Shown one piece after another: positions 47,829 to 57,654 of a stretch of 64,000 nt of DNA (position 1 is its first letter; each line of letters starts with the position of its first letter). The DNA comes from Luscinia megarhynchos (Eukaryota > Chordata > Aves > Passeriformes > Turdidae), in NCBI GenBank assembly GCA_034336665.1, contig CM067564.1, positions 45,010,951 to 45,074,950 of the forward strand, given 5' to 3'. The notes beneath the pieces were generated by a model. That model saw only the letters and a list, made by a program, of their open reading frames with translations. It made no database searches and was not told the origin of the DNA. The position numbers and the translations under genes were made by a program.

Positions 47829-48335
47829 TTCATAGAATCACTGAATGACTGAATCCAAGGTTGGAATAGACCTCCAAGGGCACTCTGTCACACCATCCTC
47901 CCAGCACTGCCACTGTAAACCTTAAACCACTAAATCCATATTACCCAGTTCCAAATCCAGATGCCTCCAGGAATGGTGGCTCCAGAACCTCTCTGGCCAA
48001 TCTTTTACATTTCCTGACCCACACGAGAGTTGAAAGTGTTTTTTCTAATATCTAATATGAATTTCCCCCGTCTCATCCTAAAGCTTTTTCCTCTAGTCCT
48101 CTCACTACTGGCATGGTAGAAGAGACCAACCTCAACCTCATTACAACCTCTAGCCTGCTCTTCTCAAGACTAAAATCTAATGTTAACATCTACTGTAGCC
48201 CTGACTTCTGTGAGTTTGAAGATGCTCCCTGTTGTCTGTCACTCCAAACCCTTCTCAAAAGTTCCTCTCCATGTTAACCACTCTCAGGTACTGAAAGGGG
48301 CCCTAAGGTCTCCCAGAGCCTTCTCAGCAGCAGGC
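47829..48335 (-). mobile_element. CR1 LINE 3' fragment
   Basis: Antisense copy of about 500 bp, from ATAGAATCACTGAATGACTG to GGGGCCCTAAGGTCTCCCAG and AGAGCCTTCTCAG. Its right end abuts the copy B leader region at the same relative place as the CR1 remnant at 56.81-56.93 kb abuts that of copy C. Confidence 0.8.
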
Positions 48336-48751
48336 TTTGCATGAATAAGAGCTCTTACAAAACCTTTGTAATCAGGCAAGGGGAAATATGCAGGCTGACC
48401 ATCCTAATTGTGTTCTGAGAGGCTGCAGAAGAGCAGACTGTGAATACCTGGGTGTACTCAGAGACAGGCCAGTCAGAATAATGCCACAAGAGATGTTCTG
48501 CCAGGAACAGAAACACATCTAGGTCCCCCTTTGTGGGGAATAAGGAAATGAACAGATAAGTCACCAGACCCAGTTATTTTCTCCTGACACGTGATGTTGC
48601 AAGAACCTGGGAGAAATCCTGAGGAAATTGCAAATAGCAACTGTCACCTCAGTTCAGTGTGGGTGTGAGCAAATCTCCTTGAATAATAGTAGAAAACCTT
48701 TCTTTTCATTGAAATTCCCTGTTTATCCCAACAGGCAGATTTATGACCAAG

Positions 48752-48851
48752 TATATATTGCACTGGGACTCCTGAGGGATCAGCCAAGTGTTTCTCCAGG
48801 GGCAAGAAGAAAGGAACTCTTTGGCTGCCTATTCTGAGACTCTGCTTCAAG
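48752..48851 (+). promoter_or_regulatory. Copy B promoter 1 with leader exon 1a
   Basis: TATATA at 48752 precedes a segment ending CTGAGACTCTGCTTCAAG|GTAAGC (donor at 48851/48852). The block is strongly similar to 57556-57654 upstream of copy C, including the TATA word, the CTTTCTCCAG-like middle and the donor. Splicing to the acceptor CCTTGCAG (51458) would place the copy B start codon 34 nt into the next exon. A GGGAATTTC-type kappaB-like word lies about 40 bp upstream of the TATA on the minus strand. Promoter function is inferred from TATA, donor and conservation, not from expression data. Confidence 0.55.
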
Positions 48852-49255
48852 GTAAGCTTTTGCTCCTTTCTCACCATTTACTCCAATATTTCAAGTCTTT
48901 CCTGAGCTTTGGAATAAATATATATAGAGAAAACCTGGGCTGGAGTTGCTGAGTTCCAACATCTGCTCTCCAAGGAGCTAGGAGAGTTTATGCATGCCCT
49001 GCATTTTGCAGCTCTTTAACACTTTCTGTAAAGGAGAGCAAAGACAGAAGGAATGATTTGGGAAAGAATTTCAAGCCAAGTCACCAGGAAAATTAACATC
49101 AAACTGTTGAATAAGAAGGAGGGGTGAGTTTATCGAGCACCAAAACTCCACCCATGACCTTGCAAGAGGTCTCTGGACAAACAGGTGGCTGAACTCCCAG
49201 AAAATTCACTTTAAACTCTGTTTGGGAAATCAAACAACTGTCTACTTGGAGATCA

Positions 49256-49349
49256 TATAAAAACAGGCAATCTGAGGCTCCAGCAGAGGCATTTGAGAGT
49301 CCTCTGCCACTTGGGGGCTGTGAACAGAGTCCTCTGCACTCCTTCTCAG
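49256..49349 (+). promoter_or_regulatory. Copy B promoter 2 with leader exon 1b
   Basis: TATAAAAA at 49256 stands about 30 bp before CTCCAGCAGAGGCATTT; the transcribed segment would end at TCCTTCTCAG|GTAGGC (49349/49350). The unit has a close copy at 58051-58150. A canonical TATA box, correct spacing and a donor all on one strand make this the more convincing of the two promoters of copy B. It would serve as an alternative first exon, spliced to 51459. Confidence 0.6.
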
Positions 49350-49887
49350 GTAGGCTGGTTTCTATGTATCTTTTATTAAGTTACATATTAAGTTAGTTAA
49401 ATATATTTTAAGTTCATGGTGGGGGTCATGCAAAAGGACTTTTCAGGAACTTCTCTGCTTGATTCGGGGGCAGCTATGGGCATATTCTGCAGAGTACTGC
49501 AAAAAGTCCCTACTTGTTCCTGTTCTCAGTTTCCAGCTTACTGGTCAGTGTTCCTGATCTGGAGTTGCTAAAAAGAAAACGGACCAGATGTCTTGTGTCA
49601 GAGCCAAGGGTATATGTAGCTTAACATCCCAATGCCAGCTGAGAGGAAGGACCCCAAGTGCATCATTTGGGTTCAGGATTGGGTGTGACTGGAGGAGCTG
49701 TGTGTCTGTGTGAAGCTGGATGGGGCCAGAGCCACGTAGGAAGTGCAGCACTGCTGTTCTTTCTCTGCTCAGTGTCCCATGAGATGAAAGCCCAGCTCAG
49801 CATTGCAGGGGGCTGAGCAGAGTCTGTGCCCAGCTGCAGGTGTCTGCTGTGGGGAGGTGCTCAGAGCAGGAGGGAATGTGAATGGCC

Positions 49888-50140
49888 TGAAATTGAGCTA
49901 GGGAAGATTTAAGGTGGATATCAAGAAGAGGTTTTTCACCCAGAGGGTGGCTGAGCCCTGAAACAGGCTCCCCAGGGAAGTGGTCACATCACCACACCTG
50001 CCTGAGTACAAGATATGTTTGTACAATGCTGTCAGGCACATACTGGGATTTCTGAGGCTGTCCTGGGCAGAGTCCAGACGTTGGACTCCATTATCCTGAT
50101 GGGACCATTCCAACTCAGCATCTTCTGTGATTCTATGAGA
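49888..50140 (+). mobile_element. CR1 LINE 3' fragment in copy B leader intron
   Basis: Sense copy: GGTTTTTCACCCAGAGGGTG, ACAGGCTCCCCAGGGAAGTG, ATCCTGATGGGACCATTCCA and the end TTCTGTGATTCTATGA. Belongs to the 'TTCACCCAGAGGGTGG' subfamily, the only clear member in the window. Absent at the matching place in copy C. Confidence 0.92.
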
Positions 50141-50144
50141 TCAC

Positions 50145-51458
50145 ATTTGGAAATAGCAACTTTCCAGGCCCTGTTTTGTAGCAGGATTTTTTCTCCAGTG
50201 CCAGTGCAAAAGCTGAGTACTTGACTAACTGATGTAGGTTGGAAAAGGTGACCTTGTCTCACTGCCATATCTCAGTTCCATGATAACTTTGCTGTGAGAG
50301 CTGTTTAGGCATTGAGTGGGTTTGGAATCCCTCAGACTGATTATGCCCCCAGCATTGGCTCCCCTGGGCCCCTAAAACCTATTTTAGATTTCATCCTCTC
50401 ATGTGAAAAAGGGAGATTTCCTCAAACCTTTAGTGTGTGTTCAATCTTTCAGTGCCACAGGAAAGCCAAAACCCTTATCAGTCTGTTGGTGTTCTGTTGT
50501 GGGGACCCTTCACTGAGCAGTTCTCTGGGTTGGAGTGTTTGACTGACTTGTTTAGGGTCACACACTAACCAGACAAATCCCTCCTGAGTCTCCACACCTT
50601 TACCCACTGCCAGAAACTGCCAGCACCCATGAAGGACTCACTCTATCTGTTTACAGAATAACACTATTAATAAAACTGTGACAGGTTAAGGTTTGAGGCT
50701 TGCCAGTATAAGTACCTGACTGCAAAAAGATATTTAAAGCAAGATACTAATTCAGAACAACATACTAATGAGCTTTAATCCCCAACAAAAGCTGGCTTGA
50801 GGCAATCGTTCAGCATGCATAAAGTAGGATTCTTACCCAACAGGCATCCCTAAGGGAGAGAAGGCAGGTTCAGCCTATCAGCTGATCCCAGGAGTTACAA
50901 TGGAGTCTGCCATCACTTCTCTCCATTTTTAATTCCCTTTTATACTATTTCTTTACATTTAGGTAGCATTGGCATGTAGTCATACATCTTTCTCAGTGGG
51001 AGGTTCTCATGCCTTGGAGGTGGATATCTCAATAAAGTACCTGCAGTAACCTTGGGATAGGGATGTGCCTCAGTCCAAGGAGAGGGATTTTACCATGGCT
51101 ACTGATTCAGCAGCAGGACATCTTCATTTCTCTCCCATGGTTTTTAGCTGCTATTCAGATTATGAGCTAGAAAATACCACTGAGGTGTCTCCTCTGCAAG
51201 GGTTTTTTGACCGAGCCTGGCCATGGTGTCTGCCCTCCACTCCACCTGCACACCTCAAGGTGTGCTGATTGTGTTTAATCCAGGGAGGAGCAAACGTACT
51301 TTCCCCTGTAACTTCTTTACTGTTATCCTGTTACCTTTTTATCCCCAGTCATCTCTCTGCACAACCCCATAGTGCTGATGATTTTTCCATACCCAGGAGG
51401 ACAGAAGTTACCCCCTCCTTGGTCTCTCACAGTCTCCTCCTCTGCATTTGCCTTGCAG
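50145..51458 (+). other. Remainder of copy B leader intron, with a B-specific insertion
   Basis: 50230-50400 aligns with 59855-60020 of copy C (AAAAGGTGACCTTGT, then GATAACTCTGCTG / GATAACTTTGCTG). From about 50410 to 51340 there is sequence without counterpart in C; homology resumes near 51350 (CTCTGCACAACCCC against CCCTGCACAAAAAG). The insertion has the feel of an antisense LTR (AATAAAGTACCTGCAGTAAC within it) but I cannot classify it. The acceptor CCTTGCAG ends at 51458. Confidence 0.45.
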
Positions 51459-51492
51459 GGGAGCAAAAGCCCTTCACTGAAATCCTCCCACC

Positions 51493-53432
51493 ATGCTGGG
51501 GCTGCTGCTGCTGCAGGTGTTGGCGAGCTGCCTCTGCCTGGGACACAGTGAGGTGGTGAAGTCCTTTGAAACTTCATGTCCTCAGTTTTTTTTCCGGGAG
51601 ATCCCCCCAAATGAAGCCCTGGAGCCACAGAAACCAGCCTGGATCTGCCAGCGCTACAAGAACCAGTATTACTTTGCCACCCTGTATGACAGGAAGATGC
51701 GTATTCCTGTCTACTCTGCTTACATCTACCAGCCTGGACCTGGCAAAAGACCTAAAACATGGCTGGTCGAGCCCCAGGTGAGTGTCTCTCCTACAGCACA
51801 TCACCAGTATTAAACTAGTATTAAAAGCAGTATGAAAATGACCTTTTCTATTTGGTCCCACCCCACTACACACATGCAAATGGACACACTGGATGGGATT
51901 CTCCTCGTTTAATTTCAAACACCTTCATCACTTGACTTCCTCTGATACATTTGAGACATCAGCAGGAGGTTGAGATTAATCATATCCCAAAGGTGCTCAG
52001 TTTTCTGCCTTGACCTGGCAGCAACAGCAAATTTATTACATTACAAACTCAAATGATTCCCCTTCCTGTGCCCTGCAGTGGTTGATGAAAAAGTGACGGG
52101 GAAAAGGCACCCAAGAGAGGCGAAACTTGAGGGACCAACATTCCTGCTGGCATCTGCTCCCCACTTTGCCGTGAGCTGTTCTACCCCCTGACAGAGGTGA
52201 TCTGTTCCCGGTCAAAACAGGCTTTGTGAGGAGTATGAGAGAAGTGAGGAGAAACTCAAAGAGGCGTGAGATGGCTCAGGGACAAAGCCCTGGGGGAAAA
52301 GGCACTGGAGATGAGAGGGTCAGCTTAACTGTGGAGGGATTTGTGGAGTGATGTTTGAGGCAGTGAAAAGTGAGGAGCATGAGTGTCAGTCCAGTCAGAA
52401 GGGTGTGATCTCCATGCATGGGCAGTGACCCCTGAGCACCTTTGGCTCAGGCTTGTTCCAGAAGGATCCAGCAGACAGACAGAACTCCAAAGCTACAGAG
52501 CTCTACCAGACATCTCTCAGACAAATTTCAGGACTTCAGGAAAGCAGGCGAAGGAAATAATGGACACAGAAAGAGGAAATGAATGTCATTGCTAAAGACA
52601 GAGTGGCAGGATTGATTTAGGTGAAAATGAACCACAGATGAAACCCATATGCAGTGTTCCAAAGGAAAGCTAAATATAATGCACTAAATGTGAAATGAAT
52701 TTCTGAAATAAAAAATATTTTCACTTGTTCCTTATAGGAACTCAAGCAATTAATCTGGCATTGTACCACATCAGGACCAGACAAAAAATGGGATCTTGAC
52801 ACTCATAGACTTCTGCTTTAGGAATATCTGTTCTATTATCACCATCTCCCAATACTAACACCTTTTCCTCTCTTTTTCTTTCAAGCTGATTGGCCCAACT
52901 TATCCCAAAACTATGGAAAAAGAGTGGACACTTACTAAATCGATACAATGTCAGCTTAGAGAAACTCAGCCAGAGCCAGGCTATCCTTCGTGACTACAAG
53001 AATCTGACGGGTTTGAACCGGGGCCATTTGAACCCCAATGGCCACCATGACGACTACAGCAGCAGGATGGCTACCTTCACCCTCACCAACATAGTGCCCC
53101 AGGATGAGAAACTCAACGGCGGCGCCTGGAACAACTACGAGCAGCAAACGATGATCAGGAGGACCCAGGGCTGTACAACCACCTATGTCGTCGTGGGTGC
53201 TGTGCCTGGGAACAACTACATCGCCAAGGGGAGGGTTAATAAACCCAGCCACCTCTGGTCAGCTGCCTGCTGCGTGGTGGACAACAACTACATAAAGGCT
53301 TGGGCGGTCATTGCTGAGAACGACAAGAACGAGGTCCAGCTGCTCACGCTGGGGGAGCTGGAGGACACATTAACTGAGCTCTATGGGAGGGGACAGGTCT
53401 CCCTGTTTGACAGTGACTGTCCCCGGAACTAA
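51493..53432 (+). CDS. ENDOD1-like secreted nuclease, copy B (one frameshift)
   Basis: Exon 1 is 51493-51777 (95 codons) and begins MLGLLLLQVLASCLCLGHSE, a signal peptide with a hydrophobic core at residues 2-16. It continues with WICQRYKNQYYFATLYDRKM, PVYSAYIYQPG and WLVEPQ, ending in phase 0 at CCCCAG|GTGAGT. Exon 2 is 52886-53432. Its first codons read LIGPTYPKTMEKEW, but the rest (LLNRYNVSLEKLSQSQA, NRGHLNPNGH, TFTLTNIVPQ, WSAACCVV, to the stop) is in the next frame. The exon is 547 nt, one base too many, with the extra base near 52931-52934. Without it the protein would be about 276 residues, the size of copy C. The DRGH motif reads NRGH (Asn about residue 139, catalytic His about 142), while the metal-site Asn in TNIVPQ and LNGGAW are kept. 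It is either a young pseudogene or a sequencing slip. The predicted role is degradation of DNA or RNA outside the cell or in the secretory route. The nearest AATAAA after the stop is at 54254. Confidence 0.75.
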
Positions 53433-53476
53433 GTCGCACATCCTGGGTGGCACAGGCTCAGGAGCTTTTGCCACAT

Positions 53477-54030
53477 GTCACAGAATCACAGAATGGTTTG
53501 TGTTGGAAAGAATTTCAAAGACAATCCATGTAGTCTCAGCTCACGTGCTGTGGGCAGGGACATCTTTCACTATCCTTGGTGGCTCCAAGTCCTGCCCAAC
53601 ATGGCTTTGAACAGTTCCAGGGATGAAGCAGCCACATCTTCTCTGGACAAGCTGTGACAGGGCCTCACCACCCTCACAGGAAAGAATTTCTTCTTAACAT
53701 CTAATCTAACCCCACCTGCTTTCAGTTTAATGCCATTCCTTCTTGTTCAGTACTCCATGCCCTTGTCCAAAGTCCCTCTCTCTTAAAATCCTTTAGACAC
53801 TGGAAGGGGTCCAAGTTCTCCCAAGAGCCTTCTTTCCTCCAGGCTCTCTCACCCTCAGCTGTCTCACCCTCTCTCCAGAGCAGATGTGCTCCAGTGCTTG
53901 GAGCATCTTTGTGGCCTGCACTGGACTCCACTCCAACAGCTTTGTATCCTTCTTGTGCTGTGGGCCCAGGGCTGGAGGCAGCACTGCAGCTGGGCTCTCA
54001 GCACAGCAGATCAGAGGGGGACAAATGCAC
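53477..54030 (-). mobile_element. CR1 LINE 3' fragment 3' of copy B
   Basis: Starts 45 bp after the copy B stop codon with CACAGAATCACAGAATGG and runs to GGGCTGGAGGCAGCACTGCA and GCTGGGCTCTCAGCACAGCA. The same insertion, with the same short spacer ending CTCAGGAGCTTTT.CCACATG, follows copy C at 63119. The CR1 was therefore present before B and C split, and any 3' UTR must run through it. Confidence 0.92.
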
Positions 54031-54034
54031 TGTA

Positions 54035-54610
54035 AAGGGGAACAAGACAACCCAAGACTCCCAAAGGCCTCTGATTCATTTCCAGGAGGGTCTGAGAGAA
54101 CAGTCTTCACATGATATCTGATTTCCATTAGGAAGTGAGAAACCTGTCTTCAGCTCAGGGAAATTTATTCATAAAAGGGTATCCACAGCCACGTACTTAC
54201 AGAGTAGTTTAGGGACTAACATAACAATTTTCATGCCAAGTGTGTAATTTACTAATAAAACCATGTGACATTTTACATATCTTCTGATTTTTGTTGTTCC
54301 TTTTGACCATTAACATTTAGGCATCTTGGGGGGCCCTTTCTCTTGAGGGTGGTTTTGTGGGCAGAATGGCAGAGTCAGGCAAAGGTTAATAAGAAACCTT
54401 CCTGTTGAGTCATGAGCAGCAGAAAGGATCCCCCCTTGCTTGGTAAACTCCTTCTCAGGGAGCTGTCTGGTTTCAGCTGGATCCAATATTAGCCCCAGAT
54501 GTTGTCATTTGCTTACGTCTAAAGAATTAGATGTACATTCAAGGAATTAGTTCACAGTATGGAAGCTATAACTACTAGTATAGTATTGTGCAGTATGAAG
54601 CAGTATTGAA
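54035..54610. other. Spacer between CR1 and LTR, no gene
   Basis: AT-rich sequence with an AATAAA at 54254-54259 on the + strand that could end a copy B transcript about 0.8 kb after its stop codon. Nothing else is recognised. Confidence 0.35.
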
Positions 54611-54619
54611 GCAGATATA

Positions 54620-55190
54620 TTAAAGTAGTTTTAATAAAACCAGCAAAAACAATTAAATAGAGATTGATGTTACTCACCCATACCAATCACCATGGTCAAA
54701 TCTCTTTGGCTCAGCCTCAAGAAGTAACCTTGAGAGATATCTTCACTCCAAGCAGGAATCTACACACACAGTCTCTCCAGGTAGGTATGTGTCTGTGCAT
54801 GCAAGAGCTAAAGAGAGAAAAAGTCAGTCTCTACTTCACATCAGCTGTGATGTTCAGACTCCTCCTGGGAAGCATAACGGTTCCTCTGGAAGGCAAACAG
54901 TGAAAACTCACAAATGCTTTCCTCCTCTCTGCCTCAGCTTTTATATCTGAGCTGAAGTCATATGGTAAGAAATATCCCTTTGGCTAATTTGGGGCAGCAG
55001 GCCTGGTTGTGTCCCTTCCCAGGATCTTGCCCACTCCCATCCCCTTTGGTGGGGGAAGGAATGCCAGAGGGACAGCGCTGCCCAGTAGAAGCCAAAACAT
55101 TGGTCTGTCATCAACACTAATCCAGCTACCAACACAAAGCACAGCACTGAAGGGGCTGTGACCTCTACCTCAGTCAGACCCAATACAGGT
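54620..55190 (+). mobile_element. Endogenous retrovirus LTR fragment (ERVL-like)
   Basis: CTGCCTCAGCTTTTATATCT, GCTGAAGTCATATGGTAAG, AAATATCCCTTTGGCTAAT, AGCCAAAACATTGG, ACAAAGCACAGCACTG and CAGTCAGACCCAATACA follow in the order known for an abundant avian LTR. The copy at 56.24-56.81 kb shows the same order, which gives support within the window. The left end is uncertain, and no gag, pol or env frame is attached. Confidence 0.6.
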
Positions 55191-55439
55191 GTTCACAATA
55201 AAGTTTGCTTGCTTCAGTGCTGGATTGCAGGGTCATGTCTTACATAAACCACAAGTTGTTTCCCACTGAAATTTCCAGCACCCACCAGTAATGTCTCAGT
55301 GCCAGGAACAACCTTGCAGGGAGTCCAAGTGCAATCTGAGGATGCCATAACACCCACACAAATGTCATTTATTCTCCTGTGAATGGGCATGAACAAAGTG
55401 GTCCAGGGTGCCAACAGCTCATACAAGATACCCCCACAA

Positions 55440-55820
55440 CTCCATCAACTTTGATGTCCTCAGTCCTGATCCTATAGGGGTGGGGGCCTGTGCAAGAAAG
55501 AGTTCAAAGGGTTCTGTGAGTTCAGGCTCATGTGGGATTGCCCCATGTTTCCCCTGGGAGGGGTTCACCCTGTGTCATGCAGCACTGTGGAGTTGGGGGA
55601 CACTCTGGGGGTCTCTGATGCTTTATGGCCCCTTCTAATGATGTGACCATCGTTGGGCCCTGCTTTGTTATGTCAGTTGATCCCCATAAAAAGGAGGAAT
55701 TTGCCCCAGCTCTGCTACATCTGCTTCTTCTTGGCCTTCTCCCTCTTTCTGGCTAAACTTCACTTCGTTTAAGACATAAGTCCCAAGTTAACAGAAACAA
55801 AAGGAACCACATCACTCAAC
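55440..55820. mobile_element. Possible degraded LTR
   Basis: GACACTCTGGGGGTCTCTGA, then CCCATAAAAAGGAGG and CTGCTACATCTGCTTCTTCT, in a layout resembling the block at 42.6-43.15 kb. CATAAAAAGG would serve as an LTR TATA box. The family is not identified. Confidence 0.3.
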
Positions 55821-55960
55821 CAGTTTGTTTAAAAACACTTAGGTCTAACATACTTTCTGAATGGTTCTGGTTGTATGAACCAACTCATCATTCTATTATT
55901 CCTGGACTTTTGGAAATGGAAGGAAGTGAGTCCAGTTTAGTTTGAATGAATAAATGATCA

Positions 55961-56227
55961 TTGAATCATAGAATATTTTGGGTTGGAAAGTACCGTAAGA
56001 ACCAGCGAGTTCTATGCCCTCTCCTGGACAAGGACACCTTCCACTATCCCAGGCTGCCCAAAAACCAAGCCAACATGACCATGGACACTCCTAGGGATGG
56101 GCAGCCTCAGCTTCTGTGGGCAGCCTCTGCTTAGGCTTCACCACCCCCCACAGTACCAAACATCATCCTAATATCCAATCTAAACCTACATCAGTCCAGT
56201 TCAAGCCATTCAACCTTGCCCTAATAT
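55961..56227 (-). mobile_element. CR1 LINE 3' fragment
   Basis: Antisense: TTGAATCATAGAATATTTTG, GGACACCTTCCACTATCCC, CTTCACCACCCCCCACAGT and ATATCCAATCTAAACCTACA. It interrupts the copy C 5' flank exactly where the 101-bp match to copy A (44391-44491) stops. Confidence 0.88.
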
Positions 56228-56234
56228 CTTGGTT

Positions 56235-56808
56235 TGTCCCCAGCCAGCACACACACCCCCCACAGCTGCTCCCTCACTCCCCAGACACCAGGATCAGGGA
56301 GAGAACTGGAGGGGTAAAAGATGGAAAACTCATGGGTGGAGATAAAGACACTGTAACAGGGAAAGCAAAAGCTGTGCACACAAGCAAAGCACATTCAAGG
56401 AATTCTTTGCCCATTTCCATGGACAGAAAGGTGTTCAGCCACCTCCAGGAGAGCAGGGCCCCATCCCACCTGAGAGTTACCTGGGAAGACAAAACCCAGC
56501 ACTGCAAATGTCCCCTCCTTCTTCCTTCTTCGCCTCACTTTATATACTCAGCATGATGTCACCTGGTCTGGAAGATCCCTCAGGTCAGTCAGGGTCACCG
56601 GTCCTGGCTCTGTCTCCTCACAATCTCCCAAGTCCCCCCAACCTCCTGGCCAGCCTGGCAGAACAAAGAGCAGAAAAGGCCTTGGATCTGTGAAAGATGT
56701 GCTCAGCAATAACAAAAACTATCTATGTGTTATCAGCTCTGTGTGCAGCAGAACTCCAAAAACACAGCCCAATGCCTGCCACTGTCAAGAAAATTAACTC
56801 TGAACCCA
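56235..56808 (+). mobile_element. Endogenous retrovirus LTR (ERVL-like), nearly complete
   Basis: Runs from CACAGCTGCTCCCTCACTCC through AGAGAACTGGAGGGGTAAAA, GTAACAGGGAAAGCAAAAGC, GTGTTCAGCCACCTCCAGGA, TTTATATACTCAGCATGATG, TGTGCTCAGCAATAAC and AAGAAAATTAACTCTGAACC to CCAGCACA. The order and wording fit a common avian LTR; the TTTATATA would be its TATA box. It lies between two CR1 remnants, so it may have inserted within or beside an older CR1. No internal retroviral coding region remains. Confidence 0.65.
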
Positions 56809-56811
56809 GCA

Positions 56812-56930
56812 CATCTCTCAACTGCCTGTCCTTGTCCAAAGTCTGTCTCCAGCTCTCCTGTAGACTCCTAAAGCCCTGGCAGGAGCTCTGAGCTATCCCC
56901 AGAGCCTTCTCCTTCCCAGGCTGCTGGGAT
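56812..56930 (-). mobile_element. CR1 LINE remnant
   Basis: CTGTCCTTGTCCAAAGTCTG to CCCCAGAGCCTTCTCC, antisense. Only the middle of the usual 3' region is left; its right edge matches that of the 47.83-48.34 kb copy in front of B, suggesting one ancestral insertion. Confidence 0.75.
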
Positions 56931-57172
56931 GAAGCTGTTACAGAGCCATGGCCATCAGGCAAGAGAATATTTGTTGCCTGGCCATAGGAATGATGTTATG
57001 TGAGGCTGCACAAGAGCAGCCTGTGAGTGTCTGAGTGTCCTCAGAGACAGGCCAGTCCATCTCATGTCACCAGAGGTGTTGTGTTGGGAACAGAAACACA
57101 TGGAGGTGCTGGAGCAGCAGCAGCTGCAGCTGGTGGGATTGATGAAATGATCAAGGAAGTCACCAGACCCTG

Positions 57173-57550
57173 TTAACTGATACTGACATACCATGCTGCA
57201 AGTCAGCAAACTTTGGGGAAATATTGAGGAAACCATTACAAACAACTGTCAGCACATTTCAGGGTGGGTATGAAGAAAGTTCCCTAAATAAAAATAGAAA
57301 ACCTCTCTTTTCTGTAGAATTCCCTGTTTAGAAGAACGGGCAAATTCAGGACTGCATATATATTTAACTGATCCTGATATACCATGCTGCAAGTCAATAA
57401 ATGCCAGAGAAATTCTGGGGAAATTATTACAAACAACTGTCAACACATTTCAGGGTTGGTATGAACAAACTCTCTGAATAAAAATAGAAAACCGCTCTTT
57501 TCTGTGGAATTCCCTCTTTATCAGAAGGGTATAAATTGCATATTTATGAT
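57173..57550 (+). repeat. 191-bp tandem duplication upstream of copy C promoter 1
   Basis: Unit 1 starts TTAACTGATACTGACATACC (57173), unit 2 TTAACTGATCCTGATATACC (57364). Both carry CATGCTGCAAGTCA, CAACTGTCA.CACATTTCAGG, AAATAAAAATAGAAAACC and GAATTCCCT in the same order. Copy B has one unit only (about 48580-48750). The second unit abuts the TATA word of promoter 1. Confidence 0.9.
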
Positions 57551-57555
57551 TGGGC

Positions 57556-57654
57556 ATATATTGCAGTGACACTCCTGAGGATTCAAACAATCCTTTCTCC
57601 AGGGAGAAGACTGAAGGAACTCTTCAGCTGCCTCTTCTGAGACTCTGCTTCAAG
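57556..57654 (+). promoter_or_regulatory. Copy C promoter 1 with leader exon 1a
   Basis: CATATATTGCAGTGACACTC with a TATA word at 57556, then a segment ending CTGAGACTCTGCTTCAAG|GTAAGC (donor at 57654/57655). Splicing to the acceptor CCTTGCAG (60184) gives a leader joined 34 nt before the copy C start codon. Of the two copy C leaders this is the one with an intact donor, so it is the likelier start site of the functional gene. Confidence 0.55.

Noticed and set aside
52890..53432. Copy B exon 2 as an independent gene starting at 52890
   Set aside because: The first codon would be TTG just inside the exon, after the acceptor; it is the second coding exon of the ENDOD1-like gene.
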